A DNA stretch of 36,629 bases, taken from the NCBI GenBank assembly GCA_002343395.1, contig DDSN01000010.1:1-36629 (forward strand). Direction: 5' to 3'. This DNA is from Hyphomonadaceae bacterium UBA2389. GTDB taxonomy: Bacteria > Pseudomonadota > Alphaproteobacteria > Caulobacterales > Aquidulcibacteraceae. A program made the translations under genes and the position numbers. Every line of letters begins with the position of its first letter. Position 1 is the first letter of the stretch. This document shows, in pieces, positions 23,137 to 31,795 of this stretch. A model generated the notes under the pieces. It was given only the letters and a program-made list of their open reading frames with translations. It was not told the DNA's origin and ran no database searches.

Positions 23137-24558
23137 ATGCGGTTTCGGGTCTTTCTCAGCGCGGGCGTCGGAGACGAACGCCACGCACGCTGGCTCGGGC
23201 GCCAACTGGCCGCATTCCGCGCGCCCAGGCGGCTGGTGAGCGTCCGTCCAAGGTTTGAGGTCGTCCTTTCGCCGCCGACGGAGATCGCCCAAACGGAAGT
23301 CGAGCATAAACTGCGAGATTGCCAGGCGCACCTCGTACTTTGCAGCGCGCATACCGCCCATGACCCAGTCATAAGACGAGATGTCGAAGCAGCCTTGAGC
23401 GTTGGCCGCGCGAGAAGCATCGTGGCGCTGGTCGCGCCCGACGCCCCAGAGAACGCCGACCCGGATCGCGACTTCTACCCTTCCGCACTCGCTGGACGAG
23501 GCCTCCTTTGCATCGACTTTCGCAATACACCGGGCGGCGACGGCCGCCTCGGCGGCATATTGCGGCTCAAAGCGGCGCTTCTTGGCGTAGAGCCGCACGC
23601 CTTGGCGGCAAATGCTCTTGGCCAAACCCGCGGCGTCATCGGCGCAATGTGGGTCGCGATGGCCGCGCTGACGCTCGGCTTGGCCGCGGCGTCAGCCGTT
23701 GCGATGAAGGCGCAGGACTCCGCGCGTGACAGCGAAACTCAGCGTCTCGCCGCCGAGCGCGCCGCGGCGGAGGCCGCGGCTGGCCGCGAGCAAACCTTGG
23801 CGGAGCGGCGCGCCGAGGCGGAAGAGCGCGCGAGCGCCGAACGCGAACTCGTCGGCGCGGCGGCGAAGCTCGAAGAAGCCTTGCGCGCGCTGAACCGGGC
23901 GACTAACGCGGTGATCGCCGCCGACTTAGAAGGTGAAAGCGTCGCGCAAGCGCTGCGCGAACAAGAAAACGCCTATTGGCGTTTTTTTGAAGCAAGCATT
24001 CCGCTTGCTCTTGATCCAACCCTCTTCGTTCCTCCGCTTGAGCGCATCGCCGCTCAGTACGAATCGCGAGATCGGAGCAGCGATGCGCAACGTGTTCGGG
24101 CGCGATTGGCGACATTCGCTCAACGCGCGGCGACGAACAACGACGCCGCCCCCGAGTGGCGATATGCACTGTCCAGCGCGCTCATGACGATCGCCAATCA
24201 ACGCGCGGCGACCGATCAGAACGCACAGATCGACGCACTGTCGCTGGTGATTGCCGTCGTTGACCCGCTATGCGTGGACGCCGGATCAGGGGCCTCGATC
24301 CGGGCGCCGGCCTGTCTGCGCCTCGCGTCCTCAAGCTTGGCGCGAGCGCGCCTGCTACGCGCGCTGGAGCGCACCGTCGATGCCAATCAGCTAATTCACG
24401 CCGCCGGTGCGCTCGATGAGGCCATGCGCGTAATTCCCGATCAAACGGCGTTAAGGACGAACGGCCCAGCGCTGCGCGATCAGCTTATCCGCCTTGCCGT
24501 GAGCCTCGGCGCGACACCGCCGTCGCCGCGCGCGGGACCGCTTCGTCCCTCGAACTAG
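23137..24558 (+). CDS. Degenerate TIR-like / transmembrane / coiled-coil protein
   Basis: A 473-residue protein with three parts. Residues 1-130 resemble a bacterial TIR-type (TIR_2) domain: FLSAGVGDERHARWLGRQL, the AAFRAPRRLV segment, and KLRDCQAHLVLCSAHTA align with the usual FISYS, YRVPRRLV and SRALIVLCSP segments. The FRDRDEL segment is replaced by VLSPPTEI, and at the catalytic-Glu position I see Asp82 (RRDVEAAL), so NADase activity is doubtful. A transmembrane helix lies at about 166-189. A Glu/Arg/Ala coiled coil follows at about 195-258, and the C-terminal 210 residues are helical and TPR-like in texture. I prefer the ATG at 23137 (GGGGA about 9 bases upstream) to a TTG at 23116. It stands alone between a divergent glycosyltransferase and the convergent glmM gene, with which it shares stop-codon bases. 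Function unknown. Confidence 0.72.
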   Translation: MRFRVFLSAGVGDERHARWLGRQLAAFRAPRRLVSVRPRFEVVLSPPTEIAQTEVEHKLRDCQAHLVLCSAHTAHDPVIRRDVEAALSVGRARSIVALVAPDAPENADPDRDFYPSALAGRGLLCIDFRNTPGGDGRLGGILRLKAALLGVEPHALAANALGQTRGVIGAMWVAMAALTLGLAAASAVAMKAQDSARDSETQRLAAERAAAEAAAGREQTLAERRAEAEERASAERELVGAAAKLEEALRALNRATNAVIAADLEGESVAQALREQENAYWRFFEASIPLALDPTLFVPPLERIAAQYESRDRSSDAQRVRARLATFAQRAATNNDAAPEWRYALSSALMTIANQRAATDQNAQIDALSLVIAVVDPLCVDAGSGASIRAPACLRLASSSLARARLLRALERTVDANQLIHAAGALDEAMRVIPDQTALRTNGPALRDQLIRLAVSLGATPPSPRAGPLRPSN

Positions 24559-25916
24559 GCCGCCCGCGCCGCGGCGATAACCGCGCTCTTTACGCCGCCC
24601 ACGACCTCACGAACCAACGCTTCGTCATCCCCTTCCGCCATGATGCGCACCAGCGGCTCCGTGCCGGACTTGCGCACCAGCAAGCGGCCTTTGCCCACGA
24701 GCTTCGCTTCGGCGGCCTTGATGGCTTCCTTAACCGCCGCCGCTTCCATGGGGTCCTTGGCGCCCTTTTCGTAGCGGACGTTCTCCAGCACCTGGGGCGC
24801 GGGCTCGAACACCTGGCAAACCTCGCTCGCGGGTTTCCCGCCTTGCACGATGACCGCCAAGACTTGGAGCGCGGCCAACAGGCCGTCGCCGGTGGTTGAA
24901 AAATCGGACAAGACGATGTGGCCGGATTGTTCGCCGCCAACATTGTAACCCTTGGCGCGCATCGTCTCGGTCACATACCGGTCGCCCACCTTGGTGCGCT
25001 CAAGTTTGAGCTTGAGCCCTTCCAGGAAACGCTCGAGGCCCAAATTGCTCATGACGGTCGCGACGATGCCCGGCTTCGACAGGGCGCCCGCCTGCTTCCA
25101 GCTTCGCGCGATCAGTCCCATCAGCTGGTCGCCATCGATCGAGTTACCTCTCTCATCGACGATAGCGACGCGGTCCGCGTCGCCGTCGAGCGCGATGCCA
25201 ATATCGGCGCGATACTTAAGCACCGCCTCCTTGAGCGCCCGGGTATCGGTGGAGCCTACTTCCTGGTTGATGTTGAAGCCGTCTGGCTCGACGCCGATCT
25301 TGATCACCTCGGCGCCCAACTCGTACAACGCCACCGGCGCGACCTTGTAACCGGCGCCGTTGGCGGCATCGATGACAATACGCAACCCCTTGAGCGTCAG
25401 CCCCTTGGGGAAAGTCGCTTTCACGATCTCAACGTAGCGCGCCTGCGCGTCATCGATGCGACGGGCGCGACCGAGTTGATCGGGCGGTGCCAAGTGCCTG
25501 TCGAGCGCGCCGTCCATCAGCGCTTCTATTTCCAGCTCATCTTGATCAGAGAGCTTGTATCCGTCAGGCCCAAACAGCTTGATGCCGTTGTCCGCGAACT
25601 TGTTGTGCGAAGCCGAGAGCATGACGCCCAAGTCCGCGCGTAAGGATCGCGTCAACATGGCCACCGCCGGGGTCGGCAGCGGCCCAAAGAGCACGACATC
25701 CATGCCCGCCGCGGTAAAGCCCGCTGTCAGAGCCGGTTCAAGCATGTACCCGGACAGGCGGGTATCCTTGCCAATCACGACCAGATGCCGGCGATCGTGC
25801 ACGCTCTTGAACCGCTTCCCGGCGGCCAAGCCCACGCGCATCGCCACTTCCGGGGTCATGGGAAAACGGTTGGCCGTCCCCCGAATGCCATCGGTGCCGA
25901 AATAAGTTCTGGTCAT
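24555..25916 (-). CDS. glmM: Phosphoglucosamine mutase GlmM
   Basis: A 453-residue enzyme that interconverts glucosamine-6-phosphate and glucosamine-1-phosphate on the route to UDP-GlcNAc. The family start RTYFGTDGIRGTANR is present, the phosphoserine motif is SASHN with Ser103, the Mg-binding loop is DGDADR, the sugar loop GGEQSGH identifies glucosamine specificity, and RKSGTEPLVRIMAE forms the phosphate-binding end. HNP of many homologues is HNK here. It is divergent from glmS, so the two enzymes acting in sequence share the 109-base spacer 25917-26025, which contains one GANTC site (25925-25929). The stop shares CTAG with the TIR-like gene. Confidence 0.97.
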   Translation of the reverse strand: MTRTYFGTDGIRGTANRFPMTPEVAMRVGLAAGKRFKSVHDRRHLVVIGKDTRLSGYMLEPALTAGFTAAGMDVVLFGPLPTPAVAMLTRSLRADLGVMLSASHNKFADNGIKLFGPDGYKLSDQDELEIEALMDGALDRHLAPPDQLGRARRIDDAQARYVEIVKATFPKGLTLKGLRIVIDAANGAGYKVAPVALYELGAEVIKIGVEPDGFNINQEVGSTDTRALKEAVLKYRADIGIALDGDADRVAIVDERGNSIDGDQLMGLIARSWKQAGALSKPGIVATVMSNLGLERFLEGLKLKLERTKVGDRYVTETMRAKGYNVGGEQSGHIVLSDFSTTGDGLLAALQVLAVIVQGGKPASEVCQVFEPAPQVLENVRYEKGAKDPMEAAAVKEAIKAAEAKLVGKGRLLVRKSGTEPLVRIMAEGDDEALVREVVGGVKSAVIAAARAA

Positions 25917-26025
25917 ACCCGCCGGACTCCGCGAAACCGTCGCATGTTGAAAGACTAATTGAGGTGCAAATCAATGGCGCTCTCGGCATGAGAGCAGCGC
26001 TGGAACGGGGCGGACAGGATTAACT

Positions 26026-27849
26026 ATGTGCGGGATCATCGGCATCCTGGGTTCGGCCCCCGCCGCGCCCCGATTGGTGCAAGCTCTGAAACGCCTGGAA
26101 TACCGCGGCTACGATTCCGCCGGCGTTGCAACGCTAGAGGGCGGGAGGATCGAGCGTCGCCGCGCTCCAGGCAAGCTCGCCAACCTTGAACTGGAGCTTG
26201 CGGGCGCCCCGCTCAGCGGCGTTTCCGGGATTGGACACACGCGCTGGGCGACCCATGGCGCGCCAACCACGGCCAATGCCCATCCCCACGCGACCGATAA
26301 GGTCGCCATAGTCCACAACGGCATCATCGAAAACTTCCGTTCTCTGCGCGAAGGCCTCGCCAAGGCGGGGCATGAGTTCGCGTCCGAAACTGATTCAGAG
26401 GTGATTGCACACCTTATCACCGATGGGCTCGACAACGGCCTGACGCCGGAACAGGCGGCGATCGCCGCCGTGCGCCGCCTCGAGGGCGCCTTTGGGATCG
26501 CCTGCTTGTTCGCCGGCGAGGAGGACGTGCTCATCGGCGCGCGCAAAGGAAGCCCGCTCGCGGTCGGCATCGGCGACGGCGAAATGTTTCTCGGCAGCGA
26601 CGCCATCGCCGTCTCGCCGTTCACGACGCGTGTGATGTTTCTCGAAGAAGGCGACATCGCGATCCTCTCCCGCGCACGCGCCAAAATTCTGGATGCCAAC
26701 GGCCAAGTCGTGACGCGGCAGATCCATGTCTTCTCCGGCGCGGCGGCGGCTGTCGAAAAAGGCAACCACCGCCACTTCATGCAGAAGGAGATCTACGAGC
26801 AACCGGAAACATCCGGCCGCACGATTACGCGCTATGTAAACGCGTTCGACGAGCGCGTGGAAATGCCTGACCTCGACGGCGTCGACCTCGCCGCCGACAA
26901 CGCCATCGTCATTGGCTGCGGCACGGCGCATTACGCCGGACGAGTCGCCGAGTATTGGCTCGAGCAAGTCGCCGGCATCGCGGTGGAAACTGACATCGCA
27001 TCCGAGTTTCGGTATCGGAAGCCCGCGTTTGGGCGGAAATCTTTCGCCGTGTTCGTGTCGCAATCTGGCGAAACCGCCGACACCCTGGCCGCCTTGCGCT
27101 ACTGCAAGGACCAAGGCGTCAAGACGCTCGCCGTGGTCAATGTTCCGGAATCCACCATTTGGCGCGAAGCAGATGCGCGCCTGCCCACTCTGGCTGGCCC
27201 GGAGATTGGCGTCGCCTCCACCAAAGCCTTCACCGCGCAGCTCTCGGCGCTCGCGGCCCTCGCGATCGCTACTGGCCGCGCGCGTGGCGCGATCTCCTCG
27301 CAAGAGGAAGGTCGCTTGGTGCGGGCGCTCATGGAGACGCCGCGTATGATCGCCCAGGCGCTCGACTCCGAGCCGAAAATTGAAGCCATCGCGCACGAGC
27401 TGTCGCAAGCGCGCGACGTGCTCTATCTCGGACGCGGGGTTCACTACCCCCTTGCGCTCGAAGGCGCGCTGAAGCTCAAGGAAATATCGTACATCCACGC
27501 CGAGGGGTACGCCGCAGGCGAACTCAAGCACGGCCCCATCGCCTTGATCGACGAAGGCACTCCGGTCGTGGTTCTGGCGCCGCACGATTCGTTGTTCGAG
27601 AAAACCCTTTCCAACATGCAGGAAGTCGCTGCGCGCGGCGCCAAACTCATCCTAATCACAGATTCCGCGGGCGCGGCGGCCGCCAGCGACATCGCCAAGC
27701 ACCTTATCCTGGCGCCCGCCTGCGATCCCTTCATCGCCCCGCTCGTCTATTCCGTGCCGATTCAGTTGCTTGCTTATCTGACAGCGGTGCATAAAGGCAC
27801 CGACGTGGATCAGCCGCGGAACTTGGCGAAATCGGTGACTGTTGAATGA
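26026..27849 (+). CDS. glmS: Glutamine-fructose-6-phosphate aminotransferase (isomerizing) GlmS
   Basis: A 607-residue enzyme that makes glucosamine-6-phosphate from fructose-6-phosphate and glutamine, the first step to UDP-GlcNAc. The N-terminal nucleophile Cys2 is in MCGIIGILGS, glutaminase motifs GHTRWATHG and HNGIIENF follow, and two SIS domains cover about 285-425 and 455-600 (FVSQSGETADTLAALR, LGRGVHYPLALEGALKLKE). The C-terminal tail PRNLAKSVTVE is the canonical ending. Its length of about 607 residues matches the family. The last four bases ATGA contain the start of the next gene, so a Gfo/Idh/MocA oxidoreductase is translationally coupled to GlmS. Confidence 0.98.
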   Translation: MCGIIGILGSAPAAPRLVQALKRLEYRGYDSAGVATLEGGRIERRRAPGKLANLELELAGAPLSGVSGIGHTRWATHGAPTTANAHPHATDKVAIVHNGIIENFRSLREGLAKAGHEFASETDSEVIAHLITDGLDNGLTPEQAAIAAVRRLEGAFGIACLFAGEEDVLIGARKGSPLAVGIGDGEMFLGSDAIAVSPFTTRVMFLEEGDIAILSRARAKILDANGQVVTRQIHVFSGAAAAVEKGNHRHFMQKEIYEQPETSGRTITRYVNAFDERVEMPDLDGVDLAADNAIVIGCGTAHYAGRVAEYWLEQVAGIAVETDIASEFRYRKPAFGRKSFAVFVSQSGETADTLAALRYCKDQGVKTLAVVNVPESTIWREADARLPTLAGPEIGVASTKAFTAQLSALAALAIATGRARGAISSQEEGRLVRALMETPRMIAQALDSEPKIEAIAHELSQARDVLYLGRGVHYPLALEGALKLKEISYIHAEGYAAGELKHGPIALIDEGTPVVVLAPHDSLFEKTLSNMQEVAARGAKLILITDSAGAAAASDIAKHLILAPACDPFIAPLVYSVPIQLLAYLTAVHKGTDVDQPRNLAKSVTVE

Positions 27850-28778
27850 CGAAACTGAAGGCGGGCGTGATCGGCGCCGGTGTTTTTGGCGCGCATCACG
27901 CCAGCAAATACAAAAACGATCCAAGAGTGGAGCTCGTCGGGGTCTACGACCTTGATACCGAACGCATGGACGCCCTGGCTGAAACGCTTGGAGTGCGCCG
28001 CTTCAACAACATGGACGACATGCTCGATCTGCTCGACATCGTCACGATCGCCAGCCCGCCCGTAACCCACGCAAGCGCGGCAGCTGCCGCGCTCGAATAC
28101 AACAAGCATGTGCTGATCGAAAAACCGCTCGCGGTTTCCATGGTGGAGGCGGACCTCCTCCTCCTGGTCGCCGAGGCGAACAAGCGCGTGCTCGCCTGCG
28201 GACATCAAGAGCGCCTGGTGTTCGAGGCAATGGGGCTGTTTTCAACGCAGGAACGCCCAACCTTGATTGAAAGTACGCGCGAAGGGCCTTGGACTGGACG
28301 CAGCACCGACGTCTCCGTCACGCTGGATCTCATGGTTCATGATTTCGATCTGGCGAGAACGCTCGCCGGCGTCGATCCCGCCTCCGTCAAGGCTACGGGT
28401 CAGGCCAAACACGGCGCATCGGCGGATCAACTCGAAACCGAGCTTCTCTTCGCTGACGGGCTTGTGGCGCGCTTCAAGGCAAGCCGCGTCGCGGACGCGC
28501 GCAACCGCACCATGCGCATCGTGTACCCTAGCGGCGAAGTGAACATCGACTTCATCGCGCGCACCTTCCAAAACACATCAAACGCCAAACTCAACGCTGA
28601 TTTTGCCGAGACGCCGTCCGGCCGCGATCCGCTGGGCGCCAATGTTCACCGTTTCATTGACGCCGTGCTTGGCGCCGCGGAACGCCCCGCCGTCACAGGA
28701 CGTGAGGCCGCGGACGCACTCAAGATCGCCCTCGACGCGGATAAAGCCGCGGGCCTTTCCTCATTGTCCTTCGCCTGA
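27846..28778 (+). CDS. Gfo/Idh/MocA oxidoreductase, possible sugar-nucleotide 3-dehydrogenase
   Basis: A 310-residue NAD(P)-dependent oxidoreductase. The Rossmann motif GVIGAGVFGAHHASKY is at residues 6-21, with Asp at the strand-2 end (GVYDLDT). The catalytic EKP motif is HVLIEKPLAVS (about 92-102), and the C-terminal sheet domain carries LDLMVHDFDL. Length and pairing with a DegT aminotransferase fit GnnA/WbpB-type enzymes that oxidise C3 of UDP-GlcNAc or its uronate before amination. Direct coupling to glmS by ATGA strengthens a UDP-GlcNAc-based role. Which of the two substrates is used cannot be seen, so no symbol is given. Confidence 0.85.
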   Translation: MTKLKAGVIGAGVFGAHHASKYKNDPRVELVGVYDLDTERMDALAETLGVRRFNNMDDMLDLLDIVTIASPPVTHASAAAAALEYNKHVLIEKPLAVSMVEADLLLLVAEANKRVLACGHQERLVFEAMGLFSTQERPTLIESTREGPWTGRSTDVSVTLDLMVHDFDLARTLAGVDPASVKATGQAKHGASADQLETELLFADGLVARFKASRVADARNRTMRIVYPSGEVNIDFIARTFQNTSNAKLNADFAETPSGRDPLGANVHRFIDAVLGAAERPAVTGREAADALKIALDADKAAGLSSLSFA

Positions 28779-28786
28779 GAAAACGC

Positions 28787-29914
28787 ATGATCCCTTTCAT
28801 CGACCTCGCCTCGCAACGCGCCCGCATCGCGGGCAGGATCGACGCCGCCGTCGCGCGCGTCCTCGCGCACGGCCAATACATTCTCGGGCCCGAGGTTCGC
28901 GCTTTCGAGCAACAATTGGCGGCGTTTTGCGCCGCCAAGCATACGCTCGCCAACGCCAATGGCACGGACGCGCTGGTGCTGCCGCTGATGGCCTGGGGCG
29001 TTGGTCCAGGCGACGCCGTATTCTGCCCGGCATTCACCTTCGCGGCGACGGCGGAGGTCGTGCCCTGGGTGGGCGCGACGCCAGTGTTCATCGACGTCTT
29101 GCCGGACACTTACAACATGGACCCGGCTTCGCTTGAAGCCGCGATCGCGGGCGTGAGGCGCGCGGGCAAACTCAAGCCCAGCGTCGTCATCGCAGTTGAC
29201 CTGTTCGGGCAGCCCGCTGACTATCCCCGTATCGCCGAAATCGCCCGCCGCGAAGGCATGAAACTCATCGCCGACAGCGCGCAAGGTTTTGGGTGCACGC
29301 TGAACGGCGAGCACCCCATGCACTGGGCGGACGCGACAACGACCAGCTTCTTCCCAGCCAAACCGCTCGGTTGCTACGGCGACGGCGGCGCGACACTCAC
29401 CAACAGCGACGAAGACCTGGCGGTCATGCGGTCGTTCGCGGTGCATGGCCAGGGCACGGACAAGTATGACAACGTCCGCATCGGCATGAACTCGCGCCTC
29501 GACACCATCCAGGCAGCGATCCTTATCGAGAAGCTCGCGATCTTCGCCGACGAAATCCGCGAACGAAATGCAGTCGCCGATCGCTACCGGCAAATGCTGT
29601 CCAATATGGTGAAGACGCCGACGGTCATCGCAGGAGGCGTTTCAACGTGGGCGCAATATACGATCGAGGTGGACGACCGCGACCGCTTCGCCGCGCACAT
29701 GCGGGACGCAGGCGTGCCAACGGCGCAGTATTATCCCAAGCCGTTGCATCAGCAGACCGCCTATCGCGCCTACCCTGTCGGCGACGGCGGCATGGCGGTC
29801 TCCGACGATGTCGCCAAGCGCGTCATTAGCCTGCCCATGCACGCCTATTTGGACGAACCCGTTCAAGCGCGGATCGCGGAGGCGGTGCGCGGTTTCGTAC
29901 GAGCCGGCGCCTGA
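28787..29914 (+). CDS. DegT/DnrJ/EryC1/StrS-family sugar aminotransferase
   Basis: A 375-residue PLP-dependent aminotransferase of the sugar-nucleotide class. Features are IDLASQRARI at the start, GTDALVLPL (phosphate-binding), DLFGQPADY, IADSAQGFG with the PLP-nitrogen Asp163, and SFFPAKPLGCYGDGG with the internal-aldimine Lys192. It begins nine bases after the oxidoreductase stop, so the two are a pair: oxidation to a 3-keto sugar nucleotide followed by transamination. This is the GnnA-GnnB or WbpB-WbpE scheme; the protein is similar in size to both GnnB and WbpE. The family call is firm, the pathway assignment is inference from neighbours. Confidence 0.9.
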   Translation: MIPFIDLASQRARIAGRIDAAVARVLAHGQYILGPEVRAFEQQLAAFCAAKHTLANANGTDALVLPLMAWGVGPGDAVFCPAFTFAATAEVVPWVGATPVFIDVLPDTYNMDPASLEAAIAGVRRAGKLKPSVVIAVDLFGQPADYPRIAEIARREGMKLIADSAQGFGCTLNGEHPMHWADATTTSFFPAKPLGCYGDGGATLTNSDEDLAVMRSFAVHGQGTDKYDNVRIGMNSRLDTIQAAILIEKLAIFADEIRERNAVADRYRQMLSNMVKTPTVIAGGVSTWAQYTIEVDDRDRFAAHMRDAGVPTAQYYPKPLHQQTAYRAYPVGDGGMAVSDDVAKRVISLPMHAYLDEPVQARIAEAVRGFVRAGA

Positions 29915-29973
29915 GCCGAAAGCCAAGCGATAGCGCCCCAGGCGAACGCCTCGCCTCGCGACTGTTACCACTC

Positions 29974-30002
29974 CTGACGAACGCCCGGGGATGCTCTATA
30001 GG
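29974..30002 (+). promoter_or_regulatory. Candidate promoter of the type I secretion operon
   Basis: CTGACG (29974-29979) and TATAGG (29997-30002) are separated by 17 bases and lie 36 bases upstream of the ABC-exporter ATG, within the 123-base spacer after the aminotransferase gene. Each element has four or five of six consensus bases. No transcription start is known. Confidence 0.33.
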
Positions 30003-30037
30003 GGGGCGCCGCCGACGGGGCGGCTTGGGTGTGGTTA

Positions 30038-31795
30038 ATGGCGAGCGAACCGGGCGCTGGTCGAGAGGGGTCGTCAATCCTGCGCGACGCCCTGCGGGCG
30101 TGCCGACGCCATATCGCATTCGTGCTGATCTTCAGCGCGGCGCTCAACGTGCTCTATCTCGCGCCGTCCATCTATATGCTCCAGGTCTATGACCGCGTCT
30201 TGAGTTCCGGCGGGATTCTGACGCTGCTTTTCCTATCGGCGGCCTTACTCGCGGCGTTGCTTTCGCTCGCCTTCCTGGACGCGACGCGGGTGCGCCTGCT
30301 GGCGGCGATGGGTAAACGCCTTGATCGCCTGGTCGCTCCGCACATCTTGCGCGCATCGCTTGAACGCGAGGGGCGTCAAGCCGCGGGCCAAGCGCAAGCG
30401 TTGCGCGAATTCGACACGCTGCGCGGCGCGCTCACCGGGCCGCCAGCGATCGCGGCCGTCGATACGCCGTGGGCGCCCGTGTACATCGCGGTGTGCTTCA
30501 TGATCCATCCGTTTATCGGCGCGCTTACGCTCGGCGGCGGGGTGTTGCTCGTCGCTATCGCCTACGCCAATCAAACCTCTCTTCACAAAACCCTGCACGC
30601 CAACGAACAAGCGACCGGCGCGATGTACAATCTGCAAGCCGCCGACAGCGCACAAGGCGAAGTCGCGCGCGCGCTTGGCATGCAAGAAGCGCTGGTTCAA
30701 CGCCAACTTCAGACTCGCGCGTCGATGTCCGACAGCCTCTTGAGCGCTGGCCGCGCCGGCGCCGCGTTCGCCGCATCGACAAAATTTGTACGTTTGATTC
30801 TTCAGTCAGCGGCCCTGGGCTTGGGCGCCTACCTCGCCGTGGAGCAGGAAATCTCATCTGGAGCGATCATCGCCGCGTCGATCCTGTCATCGCGCGCGTT
30901 TGCGCCGCTTGAGCTTATCGTCGGCGCCTGGCGGCAATTCGAACAGGGCCGCGCCGCCTACGGGGTAATCACCAGCGTGCTCAAAACCCAAGAGCGCCAG
31001 CGCGCTTTCACGGATCTTCCCGCGCCGCAGGCGCGTGTCGCTGTTGAAGACCTCGTGATCCGAGCGCCGGCGGGCGATAGGGCGCTCATTTCGGGCGCGA
31101 GCTTCAGAGTCGACCCCGGCATGATTGTCGGCGTCATCGGACCGAGCGGCGCGGGAAAAACCACGCTCATCCGCGCCATCGCGGGAGCGGTCGCCCCAGA
31201 TCACGGCGCTGTCAGGCTCGATGGCGCCAAGCTGAACGATTGGGCGCCCTCCAAACTTGGCCAGTATGTCGGCTTCCTGCCTCAAGAAGTGGGATTGTTC
31301 GCGGGCACGATCAAACAGAATGTCGCGCGCTTCGATACGCGTCCTGACAGCATCGTTGATCCTAAAGTCGTCGCGGCGGCCAAGGCCGCGGGCGTGCATG
31401 ATCTCGTGCTGACCCTGCCTCAGGGGTACGATACGCTGATCGGCCCGGGCGGACGCGGCCTTTCGGCGGGGCAAGCGCAGCGCATCGGATTGGCGCGCGC
31501 GCTTTACGACGACCCGGTTCTCCTGGTTCTCGACGAGCCGAATGCTCATCTGGACGCCGAGGGCGAAAGCGCGCTTATCGAAGCGCTTAGATCAGCGCGC
31601 GCGCGCGGCGCATCCGCGATCGTGGTGGCGCACCGCGCCAGTTTCCTCAACATCGCGGACGCTTTGCTCGTGGTTCGAGACGGGCGCATCGACGCCTATG
31701 GACCACGCGACCAGGTCATGGCGCGCCTTAATGGCCAAAGCGCCCCTCGCCCCGTCGTCGTCGCCGAAAGCGAAGCATCGGGGCGCCGCCCATGA
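30038..31795 (+). CDS. Type I secretion ABC exporter (PrtD-like permease/ATPase)
   Basis: A 585-residue fused permease-ATPase of the PrtD class without an N-terminal C39 peptidase. The N-terminal membrane domain (about 20-320) includes LNVLYLAPSIYMLQVYDRVL, a family signature. The ATPase carries Walker A GPSGAGKTT at residues 368-376, the signature LSAGQAQRI (Ala for the usual Gly), Walker B LLVLDEP at about 495-501 and the switch His in VVAHR. It powers one-step export of an unfolded protein with a C-terminal signal. The start is the ATG at 30038; a GTG nine bases upstream is possible. It overlaps the HlyD gene by four bases (ATGA). No substrate gene is adjacent. Confidence 0.93.
   Translation: MASEPGAGREGSSILRDALRACRRHIAFVLIFSAALNVLYLAPSIYMLQVYDRVLSSGGILTLLFLSAALLAALLSLAFLDATRVRLLAAMGKRLDRLVAPHILRASLEREGRQAAGQAQALREFDTLRGALTGPPAIAAVDTPWAPVYIAVCFMIHPFIGALTLGGGVLLVAIAYANQTSLHKTLHANEQATGAMYNLQAADSAQGEVARALGMQEALVQRQLQTRASMSDSLLSAGRAGAAFAASTKFVRLILQSAALGLGAYLAVEQEISSGAIIAASILSSRAFAPLELIVGAWRQFEQGRAAYGVITSVLKTQERQRAFTDLPAPQARVAVEDLVIRAPAGDRALISGASFRVDPGMIVGVIGPSGAGKTTLIRAIAGAVAPDHGAVRLDGAKLNDWAPSKLGQYVGFLPQEVGLFAGTIKQNVARFDTRPDSIVDPKVVAAAKAAGVHDLVLTLPQGYDTLIGPGGRGLSAGQAQRIGLARALYDDPVLLVLDEPNAHLDAEGESALIEALRSARARGASAIVVAHRASFLNIADALLVVRDGRIDAYGPRDQVMARLNGQSAPRPVVVAESEASGRRP

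Noticed and set aside
23025..23420. N-terminal extension of the GT87 gene to 23420
   Set aside because: It would overlap the TIR-like gene antisense; the strong ribosome site and first membrane helix place the start at 23024.
25917..26025. Promoter or riboswitch in the glmM/glmS spacer
   Set aside because: Only poor -35/-10 matches were seen on either strand, and the glmS ribozyme of Gram-positive bacteria is not expected in 109 bases with no such structure visible.
26395..27585. Long open frame (396 codons) on the minus strand opposite glmS
   Set aside because: It is an antisense shadow of a certain gene in GC-rich DNA; its composition (Arg/His/Gly rich) and lack of motifs or ribosome site argue against coding.
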